Source of the DNA: a virus | Length of the DNA stretch: 64,000 nt | Reading direction: 5' to 3' (one strand) | IMG/VR virus record: IMGVR_UViG_3300032050_000080 | Location: 1 to 64,000 of that record | Notes under the pieces: model-generated | Seen by the model: only the letters and a program-made list of their open reading frames with translations | Databases searched by the model: none | Told to the model about the DNA's origin: nothing | Made by a program: the position numbers and the translations under genes | In this document: piece by piece, positions 57,310 to 63,743 of the stretch | Layout of the letters: each line of letters starts with the position of its first letter | Numbering within the stretch: position 1 is the first letter of the stretch

Positions 57310-57822
57310 ATGACACCAAATGTTACTTTAATACCAGATTATATCAACTCGGTTGATTTATTTGATTTTATTATAAACAACTGTGACTTTGATAGATCTA
57401 TGAAGGCACGTTGGACCGCATCATTTGGTAAGTCATATGATTATAACGGAATGAGTTATCGTGCTATTCCTTTCCCAGACAATTTTACAAATATATTAAA
57501 CTTGATTAGTGATACGATTGGATTTTTACCAAATAACTGTTTGATAAATCTTTATCATGATGGTAAGAGTTCAATGGGCTATCATTCTGATAATACCGAT
57601 ATACTAACACCTGGAACTGGTGTGGTTATAATCTCATTGGGTAGTGACCGAATATTAAGATTTAAGAACAAGATAGATCCAACTATAATAGTTGATTATA
57701 CTTTAACAAATGGTTCTTTATTTTACATGGATGACTTAGTTCAGTCAGATTGGTTACACTCAATTCCGAAGTCTGATACAACATCACCTCGTATAAGTTT
57801 AACATTCAGAAATATAATATGA
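57310..57822 (+). CDS. AlkB-like 2-oxoglutarate/Fe(II) oxygenase
   Basis: 170 residues. Iron ligands H and D in MGYHSDN, distal H in DWLHSIPKS, and the 2OG-binding arginines in PRISLTFRN. NLYHDGKSSMGYHSDNTDIL is the AlkB-type core. Phage AlkB homologues can remove alkyl damage or act on modified nucleic acid. Usual length for the phage subfamily. Confidence 0.88.
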   Translation: MTPNVTLIPDYINSVDLFDFIINNCDFDRSMKARWTASFGKSYDYNGMSYRAIPFPDNFTNILNLISDTIGFLPNNCLINLYHDGKSSMGYHSDNTDILTPGTGVVIISLGSDRILRFKNKIDPTIIVDYTLTNGSLFYMDDLVQSDWLHSIPKSDTTSPRISLTFRNII

Positions 57823-58046
57823 TACATTGTCATATATGTTATTCTACTGATATTGATGAAGATTTCATATGTGATATGTGTGATCAATATTATTGTGAAG
57901 ATTGTTCATACACATTTACATTACATTATCAACACCAAGGAGCAAGATGTTATTGGTGTTCTGATCAAAAGAGAAGAAAACCTTTATCACCAGCTGATAT
58001 AAGAGATAATAAGTTAAAAATAATTTTATGGAAAAATCACAATTAG
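57819..58046 (+). CDS. Zinc-finger protein with C-terminal tag
   Basis: 75 residues with eight cysteines (CHIC, CDMC, CEDC, CYWC), probably a cross-brace zinc fold like B-box/FYVE. Tail DIRDNKLKIILWKNHN. ATGA overlap with AlkB, so it is co-translated. Function unknown. Confidence 0.76.
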   Translation: MIHCHICYSTDIDEDFICDMCDQYYCEDCSYTFTLHYQHQGARCYWCSDQKRRKPLSPADIRDNKLKIILWKNHN

Positions 58047-58441
58047 ATAATTTACTTAAAATTTACGTTATATTTCATAAAAACTTTTTCCATCATCCAG
58101 ATTACATAATGGAAAAGTGGGATGCTATTATTGGAACCAAAGTAGAAAGAAAAATTTTAACAGAGACCTCTACAACTGGTCAAATTACTTGGTGTAATAC
58201 TTGGTGTGTAAAATGGGAAGACTATTCTAATATAATTCATTTCTTTACGGTTTTAAGCTCTTATGACCTTGGTGAGATAACACCAGGTAAAATTATTGAT
58301 ATATATGATAGTTATATTGGTGATCCACATTTAATAAATAAAACTAATTGGAATGGTATACACCGAGTTTCATTACATTATATGGAAGACTATATTAAAA
58401 AATATTTAAGAGAATATAATTTAGAATTATGTTTAAGATAG
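58028..58441 (+). CDS. Hypothetical protein
   Basis: 137 residues, WCNTWCVKWEDYSNIIHFF aromatic core, no clear tag (ends YNLELCLR). Overlaps neighbours by 19 and 13 bases. Function unknown. Confidence 0.72.
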   Translation: MEKSQLDNLLKIYVIFHKNFFHHPDYIMEKWDAIIGTKVERKILTETSTTGQITWCNTWCVKWEDYSNIIHFFTVLSSYDLGEITPGKIIDIYDSYIGDPHLINKTNWNGIHRVSLHYMEDYIKKYLREYNLELCLR

Positions 58442-58659
58442 GAGATAGATTGGAATCAAGTGAATATGATAAAATTCAAAATGGTATTGAATATGTCACT
58501 ATAACAAGTATCAATAAGAAAAATAAAATTTATCATTGGGAAGCAGATGATAAATGGTTTGGTGGTAGAATTGTATCTGGATATAGATTTGAAGATTCTA
58601 AACTTTATATTTCAAAAGAGGATAGAAGAGATAATAAACTAAATGATTTATTAAACTAA
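58429..58659 (+). CDS. Small beta protein with C-terminal tag
   Basis: 76 residues, FKIGDRLESSEYDKIQNGIE barrel start, tail KEDRRDNKLNDLLN. Function unknown. Confidence 0.78.
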   Translation: MFKIGDRLESSEYDKIQNGIEYVTITSINKKNKIYHWEADDKWFGGRIVSGYRFEDSKLYISKEDRRDNKLNDLLN

Positions 58660-58673
58660 TTATGTTTGTTATT

Positions 58674-58889
58674 ATGTGTAAATTTAGAATTGGTGATATA
58701 GTTGAAATAGTTGCTATACCAAATAGTGAGTTATATAAAGTTATTAAATTTGATGGTGTTTTCATTGTTTGTAGAAACATAAAACACTGTGATAATATAA
58801 AATATTCAGAGACATATTTCTTTGAGAGTGAGATTCATCTAAATAAATCCGAAACTAGAGATAATATTATAGATAACTTATTAAGTTGA
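58674..58889 (+). CDS. SH3-like protein with C-terminal tag
   Basis: About 71 residues from MCKFRIGDIVEIV (an ATG four codons earlier is also possible). Ends KSETRDNIIDNLLS. Converges with the broken HNH gene. Function unknown. Confidence 0.76.
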   Translation: MCKFRIGDIVEIVAIPNSELYKVIKFDGVFIVCRNIKHCDNIKYSETYFFESEIHLNKSETRDNIIDNLLS

Positions 58890-59586
58890 TTTTATCCATT
58901 TTCTGATAGCATTATCAGATACTCCATATCTTCGACCAGTCTCTTTATATCCAAACTCTTTTATTTCTTTTAATAAATCTTCAACCGATGGTCTATCTAC
59001 TTTTCTAATTGATGTAGAATGACATTTATTACACATTTTGGATGTTTTTTTTATTTGTTTTCCACAAATACAATATTTATTTTTAGATTTTTTATCATAT
59101 TTTGATTTTCTTAGTTCCGATGAACTGCTCTTTTTTGTGGATTTACAGTATGTACTTGTCTGACTATGACAATTTGGACACAATATTCTTAGATTTTCTA
59201 ATCTATTATCTAAATTATCACCATTTTTATGATCTAAATGTAATGATATTGGTTTATCATTCCAGTTTTCTATACCACATTCTTCACATTCATATATCTT
59301 TAAACCCTCATCAATTAGTCTTTTTTTAAGTTTATGTGTATTTGTATATGTTGAATTTTCAACTAAAATGTCTTCTATTGGGTATTTTTTATTAAAAGAT
59401 CTGAATTTATCACCAGTGTTCCATGCCCTTCCGGTAATGACTTATATCAATATTATAAATATTGAAATATTTTTTTAAACTCTTGTAGTTACCACCGATT
59501 GGTCTTATTCCAAGTTTTCTACAAACATCCGCTATTGATAGCGATTCAATAACAAATCTTTCTAATAAATCTTTATCATACTTCAT
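58881..59586 (-). pseudogene. Frameshifted HNH homing endonuclease
   Basis: Begins MKYDKDLLERFVIESLSIAD and reads to YNIDISHY, then the frame breaks near 59446 (GTCATTACCGG) and resumes TGRAWNTGDKF ... CEECGIENWNDKPISLHLDH ... LRILCPNCHSQT ... GVSDNAIRKWIKS. Intact paralogues at 54946 and 60177 show the expected order. A one- or two-base indel, or sequencing error, inactivates it. Adjacent to tRNA-Leu at 59657. Confidence 0.85.
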
Positions 59587-59656
59587 TATTATACATTTTA
59601 ATTTTTTTTATATATTAAAATGTGTAGTCTTCCTTTACCAATGACTTTTAAGTTCG

Positions 59657-59739
59657 TACTCCTGGAGGGAGTTGAACCCTCACCCAAATCTATGGACAGC
59701 ATTTTAAGTGCTGCGTGTCTGCCATTCCACCACAGGAGC
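59657..59739 (-). tRNA. tRNA-Leu(UAA)
   Basis: Acceptor GCTCCTG/CAGGAGT (G1-U72), anticodon arm CAGCA CTTAAAA TGCTG (TAA), class II variable arm, T-arm GAGGG/CCCTC, A73. Confidence 0.93.
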
Positions 59740-59761
59740 AAATAAATAGAGGAAAGTTTCA

Positions 59762-59831
59762 AAGAGTGAATGTGGATTTGAACCACTAAGTTTGATTTTA
59801 AGTCAAATTGTAAACCATTTACGAAGTAACT
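59762..59831 (-). tRNA. tRNA-Leu(UAA)-like, short variable arm
   Basis: Anticodon arm TTTGA CTTAAAA TCAAA (TAA) and T-loop TTCAAAT are clear, but acceptor GAGTTAC/TTCACTC has two mismatches, the variable region is about four bases, and the D-arm is compact. A class I Leu is abnormal. It may be a decaying or specialised copy. Confidence 0.7.
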
Positions 59832-59852
59832 CTTTTGATCACCATCTATTTA

Positions 59853-59925
59853 GTTGGGAATGTGGGTTACGATCCCACTACCTTTAGTATGTAACACTAA
59901 CGCTCTCCCGATTGAGCTAATTCCC
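59853..59925 (-). tRNA. tRNA-Val(UAC)
   Basis: Acceptor TGGGAAT/ATTCCCA, anticodon arm TTAGT GTTACAT ACTAA (TAC), A73. T-loop ATCGTAA (A54). Confidence 0.92.
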
Positions 59926-59935
59926 AGTATTTTAG

Positions 59936-60008
59936 TAGGAGATATGGGTTACGATCCCATTGCCTTCACCATGTCGAAGTGACGCTCTACCAATTGAGCT
60001 AATCTCCT
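59936..60008 (-). tRNA. tRNA-Val(GAC), C33
   Basis: Acceptor AGGAGAT/ATCTCCT, D-arm GCTCAATTGGTAGAGC, anticodon arm TCACT TCGACAT GGTGA: anticodon GAC preceded by C33 instead of the universal U33. T-loop ATCGTAA. A73. Confidence 0.85.
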
Positions 60009-60017
60009 ATTATTTAG

Positions 60018-60087
60018 TACCGCACGTGAGGTTCGAACTCACTTAGTCAACCATATGAGGGTCGACCCTTTTCCACTAAGCCGCGGC
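60018..60087 (-). tRNA. tRNA-Met(CAU), short D-arm
   Basis: Anticodon arm CGACC CTCATAT GGTTG (CAT), T-arm GTGAG TTCGAAC CTCAC, acceptor GCCGCGG/GTGCGGT with a G-G at 7-66, A73. D-region three bases short. Could be elongator Met or, with lysidine, Ile(AUA); the leader 3 Met codons favour Met. Confidence 0.8.
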
Positions 60088-60097
60088 ATTTACTTTG

Positions 60098-60171
60098 AGC
60101 ACCAGGAGGGATTTGAACCCCCGTTAATACGCTTTGCAGGCGTATGCCTAAAACCACTCGACCACTGGTGC
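60098..60171 (-). tRNA. tRNA-Cys(GCA)
   Basis: Acceptor GCACCAG/CTGGTGC, U73 (cysteine identity), anticodon arm TACGC CTGCAAA GCGTA. Canonical. Confidence 0.95.
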
Positions 60172-60176
60172 GTGTC

Positions 60177-60887
60177 TTATTTTAACCATTTTCTTATAGT
60201 GTTATCAGAAACACCATATTTTCTACCAACCGATGAATATCCTAATTCAGATACCTCATGCTTAAGTTCTTCTATATCTGGTCTAATATTTTTTCGTTGT
60301 AGTAGTTTATAACATATATTACAATTAGTGGATTTTGAATTCATGAAATTACCACAACTACATTTTTTTTTATTTTCTTTTATTTTTTTCTCTTTCTCTT
60401 TTACTTTCTTTTTATTATTTTCACTCTTTGTCTTTTTACCAGAATAATTATCTGTTTTAGAATGACAATTTGGACATAATATCATTAGATTACTTAGATT
60501 ATTATTAAATCTATCACCATCTATATGATGTAACTCAATTGGTATCTTCTCACCTAACCACTCACTTAAATTACAACTCTCACATATGTGATTTTTTATC
60601 CCGTCTTCTATTAACTTATTCTTTAATTTATGACTTGATAAATAAATATTATTATTTATATAATAAAGAGCTTCTTTTCTACTATTTGATATTTTATACC
60701 CTTTAGCCCCTTGATTACCAAAATATTCAATACCCATTATATCTAAGTATGAATTAAGTGTGGAGTATCTACAATTTAATATTTTACATATTTCTATTTT
60801 TGGTTTATTTTCACTAACCATACTAATTATCAAATCTCTTTTCTCTAATATATCATGTCTCATTTTTTTTAATTCTTTTTTATACAC
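60177..60887 (-). CDS. HNH homing endonuclease
   Basis: 236 residues. N-terminal HTH (NKPKIEICKILNCRYSTLNS), HNH core CESCNLSEWLGEKIPIELHH-IDG..NNLSNLMILCPNCHSK, a lysine-rich linker, a CSCGNF..CNICYK zinc pair and the C-terminal GRKYGVSDNTIRKWLK HTH. Ends 5 bases before tRNA-Cys. Confidence 0.92.
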   Translation of the reverse strand: MYKKELKKMRHDILEKRDLIISMVSENKPKIEICKILNCRYSTLNSYLDIMGIEYFGNQGAKGYKISNSRKEALYYINNNIYLSSHKLKNKLIEDGIKNHICESCNLSEWLGEKIPIELHHIDGDRFNNNLSNLMILCPNCHSKTDNYSGKKTKSENNKKKVKEKEKKIKENKKKCSCGNFMNSKSTNCNICYKLLQRKNIRPDIEELKHEVSELGYSSVGRKYGVSDNTIRKWLK

Positions 60888-60915
60888 TATATATAAAAAA
60901 GTAATGTGTCTGTTG

Positions 60916-61006
60916 TATCAGTGGTCGGACTCGAACCGACAATGTTTTCCACGTGGGTATTAGTTCCTAAGACTAACGCGTTTCAACCAAATTTCGCCAC
61001 ACTGAC
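60916..61006 (-). tRNA. tRNA-Leu(UAG)
   Basis: Acceptor GTCAGTG/CACTGAT, anticodon arm TTAGT CTTAGGA ACTAA (TAG), long variable arm, A73. Confidence 0.94.
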
Positions 61007-61012
61007 ATATCG

Positions 61013-61084
61013 AGCTGATGGAGGGACTTGAACCCCCATTTCATCTTTACAAGAGACGAGTAATGACCGTTATACGACATCAGC
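61013..61084 (-). tRNA. tRNA-Thr(UGU)
   Basis: Acceptor GCTGATG/CATCAGC, anticodon arm CGTCT CTTGTAA AGATG (TGT), U73. Confidence 0.93.
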
Positions 61085-61090
61085 ATTTAG

Positions 61091-61163
61091 TAGTTGATGC
61101 GGGTTACGATCCCACTACCTCCGACGTATCAGATCGGCGCTCTACCAATTGAGCTAATCAACT
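61091..61163 (-). tRNA. tRNA-Ile(GAU)
   Basis: Acceptor AGTTGAT/ATCAACT, anticodon arm CCGAT CTGATAC GTCGG (GAT), T-loop ATCGTAA, A73. Normal class I shape. Confidence 0.93.
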
Positions 61164-61169
61164 ATTTAG

Positions 61170-61242
61170 TAGTCCTACCGGGATTCGAACCCAGACGAAA
61201 CGCTTAGAAGGCGCTTATGCTATCCAGTTACATCATAGAACC
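61170..61242 (-). tRNA. tRNA-Arg(UCU)
   Basis: Acceptor GGTTCTA/TAGGACT (wobble pairs), anticodon arm AGCGC CTTCTAA GCGTT (TCT), A73. Confidence 0.92.
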
Positions 61243-61250
61243 ATTTTTTG

Positions 61251-61335
61251 TCGGTAGGGTGGGATTTGAACCCACGTTATACTTTCGTATCCAGTGTATC
61301 AGACTGGTCCCTGAAAACCGCTCGGGTACCTACCG
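61251..61335 (-). tRNA. tRNA-Ile(GAU) with long variable arm
   Basis: Acceptor CGGTAGG/CCTACCG, D-arm CCCGAGCGGTTTTCAGGG, anticodon arm CCAGT CTGATAC ACTGG (GAT), 15-base variable arm ATACGAAAGTATAAC, A73. Serine-like body with an Ile anticodon. The HNH gene's last 37 bases lie inside it. Confidence 0.9.
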
Positions 61336-61895
61336 TTTAATCTATCTAATCTTTTTTGTTCTTCTAAATTGAAATGTATTTCACCATGACAATTTCTACA
61401 AACTAAAATACATTTATCAACTTCACTTTTTAATTTCTCAAAAGAGTTTGTTTTTCCACTAATTGTAAAGTCTTTCTCTTCGGGGTTTAAATGGTGGAAT
61501 TCTAATGATGTTATACATTTGTTATAACCACATATTTCACAATTATTACCTTTATACTCTACTAATTTTATTTTAACTCTTCTTCTCCATTCTATTACAT
61601 TTCTCGAATTTCTATTATCTTCTCTTAATTTATCTGATTTATTTTTATATCTTTTAATTGTACTTATAGATAAGTTAAATTTATCAGAAGCCTCTTTTAT
61701 ACTATGATTTTCACAATATTTTTTTATTTCATTTATATCCAAATCATTTACTTTTTTAAGTTTACCAATATCATTCATTCCATATCTCTTACAATGATAT
61801 CCAATTGTCGATTTAGATATTTTTAGTTCTTTACTTATTTCATCATAACTTTTACCTTCATTTCTTAATTCAATTATTTTATCTTTTGTTTTCAT
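61299..61895 (-). CDS. HNH homing endonuclease ending inside a tRNA
   Basis: 198 residues: two HTH repeats, CEICGYNKCITSLEFHHLNP and CILVCRNCHGEIH HNH core. The last dozen codons (NGRYPSGFQGPV) are read from tRNA-Ile at 61251. Paralogue of 43650. A TTTTAATATATAAG element precedes it. Confidence 0.9.
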   Translation of the reverse strand: MKTKDKIIELRNEGKSYDEISKELKISKSTIGYHCKRYGMNDIGKLKKVNDLDINEIKKYCENHSIKEASDKFNLSISTIKRYKNKSDKLREDNRNSRNVIEWRRRVKIKLVEYKGNNCEICGYNKCITSLEFHHLNPEEKDFTISGKTNSFEKLKSEVDKCILVCRNCHGEIHFNLEEQKRLDRLNGRYPSGFQGPV

Positions 61896-61963
61896 AATCT
61901 CTAATATATTTTACTTATATATTAAAACTTATGAGCTTTCTTTAACCATTTTGGTTAAGTTAG

Positions 61964-62037
61964 CGGATTTGATAGGACTCGAACCTACTATCTTCTGCTT
62001 AACAGGCAGTAGCTTATACCACTTAAGCTTCAAATCC
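61964..62037 (-). tRNA. tRNA-Asn(GUU)
   Basis: Acceptor GGATTTG/CAAATCC, G73, anticodon loop CTGTTAA (GTT) with CTGC/GCAG stem. Normal class I shape. Confidence 0.93.
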
Positions 62038-62049
62038 TTTATATTTTTG

Positions 62050-62137
62050 AGGGCCCGGTAGGATTCGAACCTACTTTATTTCAATTTTTCATACAGTGAT
62101 TAACAGTCACCAGCTAAAACCATTAAGCTACTGACCC
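62050..62137 (-). tRNA. tRNA-Asn(GUU) with long variable arm
   Basis: Acceptor GGGTCAG/CGGGCCC (one mismatch), D-arm GCTTAATGGTTTTAGC, anticodon arm GGTGA CTGTTAA TCACT (GTT), 20-base A-rich variable region, U73. First tRNA after the leader 3 terminator and neighbour of a normal tRNA-Asn. Confidence 0.87.
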
Positions 62138-62146
62138 GTATGTAAA

Positions 62147-62184
62147 ATAAAAAACCCTCAGATTTTTTGTCTGAGGGTTTTTCA
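62147..62184 (-). terminator. Leader 3 attenuator terminator
   Basis: Read leftward: AACCCTCAGA CAAAAAA TCTGAGGGTT then a T-run. Its 5' side GAAAAACCCTCA (62183-62172) is complementary to TGAGGGTTTTC in the leader ORF (62236-62226), 10 contiguous bases. Confidence 0.9.
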
Positions 62185-62205
62185 AGTTTTTTATTCTATA
62201 AAAAT

Positions 62206-62322
62206 TTATAGAGTAGTTAAGTCATGAAAACCCTCACTATGTCTAATACATAACGTATTTAACACCATCACTGTATTCAGTGTGTTATTTACATTAATCA
62301 TATTTAAGTTAATAGTTCTCAT
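62206..62322 (-). CDS. Leader peptide 3 (Asn/Thr/Leu/Val/Met/Cys/Ile/Arg codons)
   Basis: 38 residues, MRTINLNMINVNNTLNTVMV then LNTLCIRHSEGFHDLTTL. The first 27 residues use only M,R,T,I,N,L,V,C, exactly the amino acids of the 13 tRNAs below (Asn2, Ile2, Arg, Thr, Leu3, Cys, Met, Val2). The following codons GAG GGT TTT C supply the antiterminator strand. Confidence 0.87.
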   Translation of the reverse strand: MRTINLNMINVNNTLNTVMVLNTLCIRHSEGFHDLTTL

Positions 62323-62368
62323 TGTTTTTATATTTTAATTGTTTTTATTCTGTTTTAATTTTACTTTA

Positions 62369-62378
62369 CAAAGATACA
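62369..62378 (-). promoter_or_regulatory. Promoter of leader 3
   Basis: TGTATCTTTGTA region on the minus strand with TTTTGGATATTTAAAAAACT upstream. Confidence 0.75.
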
Positions 62379-62470
62379 AAAGTTTTTTAAATATCCAAAA
62401 AGTTTTTTTAATTTTTTATTATATATTAAAAAACTTTTCTCCCTTTTGTGTTTTTGTTATATTTATACTA

Positions 62471-62478
62471 CAAATTTA
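62471..62478 (-). promoter_or_regulatory. Second tandem promoter upstream of leader 3
   Basis: TAAATTTG on the minus strand preceded by TTTGGTATATTTAAAACTTT; a diverged copy of the leader 3 promoter 100 bases further upstream. The 62323-62505 stretch holds only these promoter copies and AT-rich DNA. Confidence 0.6.
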
Positions 62479-62505
62479 GTAAAAAGTTTTAAATATACCA
62501 AATTT

Positions 62506-62907
62506 TTATAATATTTTTTTCCAAAATCTTTCTGGAAGATGTATGTTCTCAATATTTACACACTCATTAAATAGTGGTGCAACATCTTTTGGTTTTAATC
62601 CAGCTAAACCACATCCTACTTCAGTTACTAAAAATATCAAATTCTGATTGTTTTTAGCAAATTCAATAAAATCATCAACAAATGGTTTTATCTCAACTAT
62701 TGAAAGTGTTCTTCTAATAGAAGCGTCTTTGGTTGGTATTCCATAAGTTCTACCTTGTAAACCAGCGGCTTGACCCCATTTAGCTCCCCAGGTAAGAGCT
62801 TGTTTAGCTGCTCCTTTTCCGTGTCTACCAGATAAATTAGAACCAAAAACAAATATTTCATTTGTGTTTAGTTTTGTGATGTTATCTGATGTTACTCTAT
62901 TTTCCAT
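62506..62907 (-). CDS. Macro-like A1S_2505-family phage protein
   Basis: 133 residues. EIFVFGSNLSGRHGKGAAKQ, TYGIPTKDASIRRTL and FLVTEVGCGLAGLKPKDVAP match the phage non-structural A1S_2505 family, related to macro domains. May bind ADP-ribose-like ligands; function not established. Confidence 0.85.
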   Translation of the reverse strand: MENRVTSDNITKLNTNEIFVFGSNLSGRHGKGAAKQALTWGAKWGQAAGLQGRTYGIPTKDASIRRTLSIVEIKPFVDDFIEFAKNNQNLIFLVTEVGCGLAGLKPKDVAPLFNECVNIENIHLPERFWKKIL

Positions 62908-62936
62908 ACGTGTTATATTAAAAATGAATAATAAGT

Positions 62937-63233
62937 TTATCTACCTCTTTTTCTATTGTGTGTTGTTGTACTATCATAGAAGTCAGGTTCTTTTTTAGAA
63001 ACCCATTTTATGAATTTTTCCATCTCTGGATGTTCTTTAACCAACTCAGCATTATTATAATTCTTTTCTAATTCTTTTTCTGTAAATAATGAATGTATTT
63101 TTCGGTGACATATTTTATGTAACCATTCAGTTTCTTTACCACCTCTACATTTGGGAAGGAAATGGTGACGATCAACAAATTGATTTTCCCACATTTCTCT
63201 ATCACAAATAGGACAAATGCCAATTACTTTCAT
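62937..63233 (-). CDS. Small HNH endonuclease
   Basis: 98 residues from MKVIGICPICDREMWENQFV; CPIC, DRHHFLP, CRGGKETEWLHKICHRKIH form an HNH core. A longer frame would run through tRNA-Ser. The start lies 4 bases after that tRNA, with no HTH domains, so it belongs to a different HNH subgroup than the other four. Confidence 0.87.
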   Translation of the reverse strand: MKVIGICPICDREMWENQFVDRHHFLPKCRGGKETEWLHKICHRKIHSLFTEKELEKNYNNAELVKEHPEMEKFIKWVSKKEPDFYDSTTTHNRKRGR

Positions 63234-63236
63234 AAG

Positions 63237-63323
63237 AGGAAGAAGTGGGAGTCGAACCCAGCCCGAGTTAACGAGCCCTTGTTTTCCAAACAAGTGAGAG
63301 GACCACCTCTTCTCGCATCTTCC
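63237..63323 (-). tRNA. tRNA-Ser(GGA)
   Basis: Acceptor GGAAGA/TCTTCC, D-arm GAGA..TCTC, anticodon arm CTTGT TTGGAAA ACAAG (GGA), long variable arm GGCTCGTTAACTCGGGC. U73 rather than the usual G73. Confidence 0.9.
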
Positions 63324-63325
63324 GT

Positions 63326-63412
63326 TGGCGGAGAGCAGAGTATTCGAAACCCACACGTTGTCGTGCCACTCGCTTAGCAGGCGGTGCTGAGGACCTCCTC
63401 AGTTTACTCTCC
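63326..63412 (-). tRNA. tRNA-Ser(GCU), CCA encoded
   Basis: Acceptor GGAGAGT/GCTCTCC, G73 followed by CCA, anticodon loop CTGCTAA (GCT) with a weak outer stem, long variable arm. The T-arm TGGGT TTCGAAT ACTCT has one mismatch. Confidence 0.88.
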
Positions 63413-63420
63413 ATTTATTT

Positions 63421-63507
63421 TGGCGGAAGAGTGAGGTATCGATCCCCATACCTTTCGGTACCACTAGTTTTCAAGACTAGGTCAAGCGCCAGCTTAATTA
63501 CTCTTCC
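63421..63507 (-). tRNA. tRNA-Ser(UGA) copy 1, CCA encoded
   Basis: Acceptor GGAAGAG/CTCTTCC, G73, CCA, anticodon arm CTAGT CTTGAAA ACTAG (TGA), variable arm TGGTACCGAAAGGTA, T-loop ATCGATA. Confidence 0.92.
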
Positions 63508-63515
63508 ATATGTTG

Positions 63516-63601
63516 CGGAAAGAGAGGGATTCGAACCCTCGGATCTTGTTTCAGATCTACGGTTTTCAAGACCGCTCCACTCAACCAACGTTACCCTTTC
63601 C
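63516..63601 (-). tRNA. tRNA-Ser(UGA) copy 2
   Basis: Acceptor GGAAAGG/TCTTTCC, G73, anticodon arm GCGGT CTTGAAA ACCGT (TGA), long variable arm, T-arm GAGGG/CCCTC. Different body from copy 1 with the same anticodon. Confidence 0.92.
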
Positions 63602-63609
63602 AATTTTTG

Positions 63610-63681
63610 TAGTCATAGAGGGAATTGAACCCCCACCTGATCGTTCGTAGCGACCTGTCCTATCCGTTAGACGATATGACT
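63610..63681 (-). tRNA. tRNA-Arg(ACG)
   Basis: Acceptor AGTCATA/TATGACT, anticodon arm GGTCG CTACGAA CGATC (ACG), A73. First tRNA of the leader 4 array. A34 normally needs TadA editing to inosine. Confidence 0.93.
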
Positions 63682-63683
63682 AA

Positions 63684-63718
63684 ATAAAAAAACCCTCAGA
63701 TTATTAATCCGAGGGTTT
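63684..63718 (-). terminator. Leader 4 attenuator terminator
   Basis: Read leftward: AACCCTCGGATTAATAATCT then GAGGGTTTTTTTA. TCGGATTA of the 5' arm (63712-63705) is perfectly complementary to TAATCCGA in the leader ORF (63763-63756). Three bases separate it from tRNA-Arg. Confidence 0.9.
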
Positions 63719-63743
63719 ATTATATAATATTATTATTACCTAA

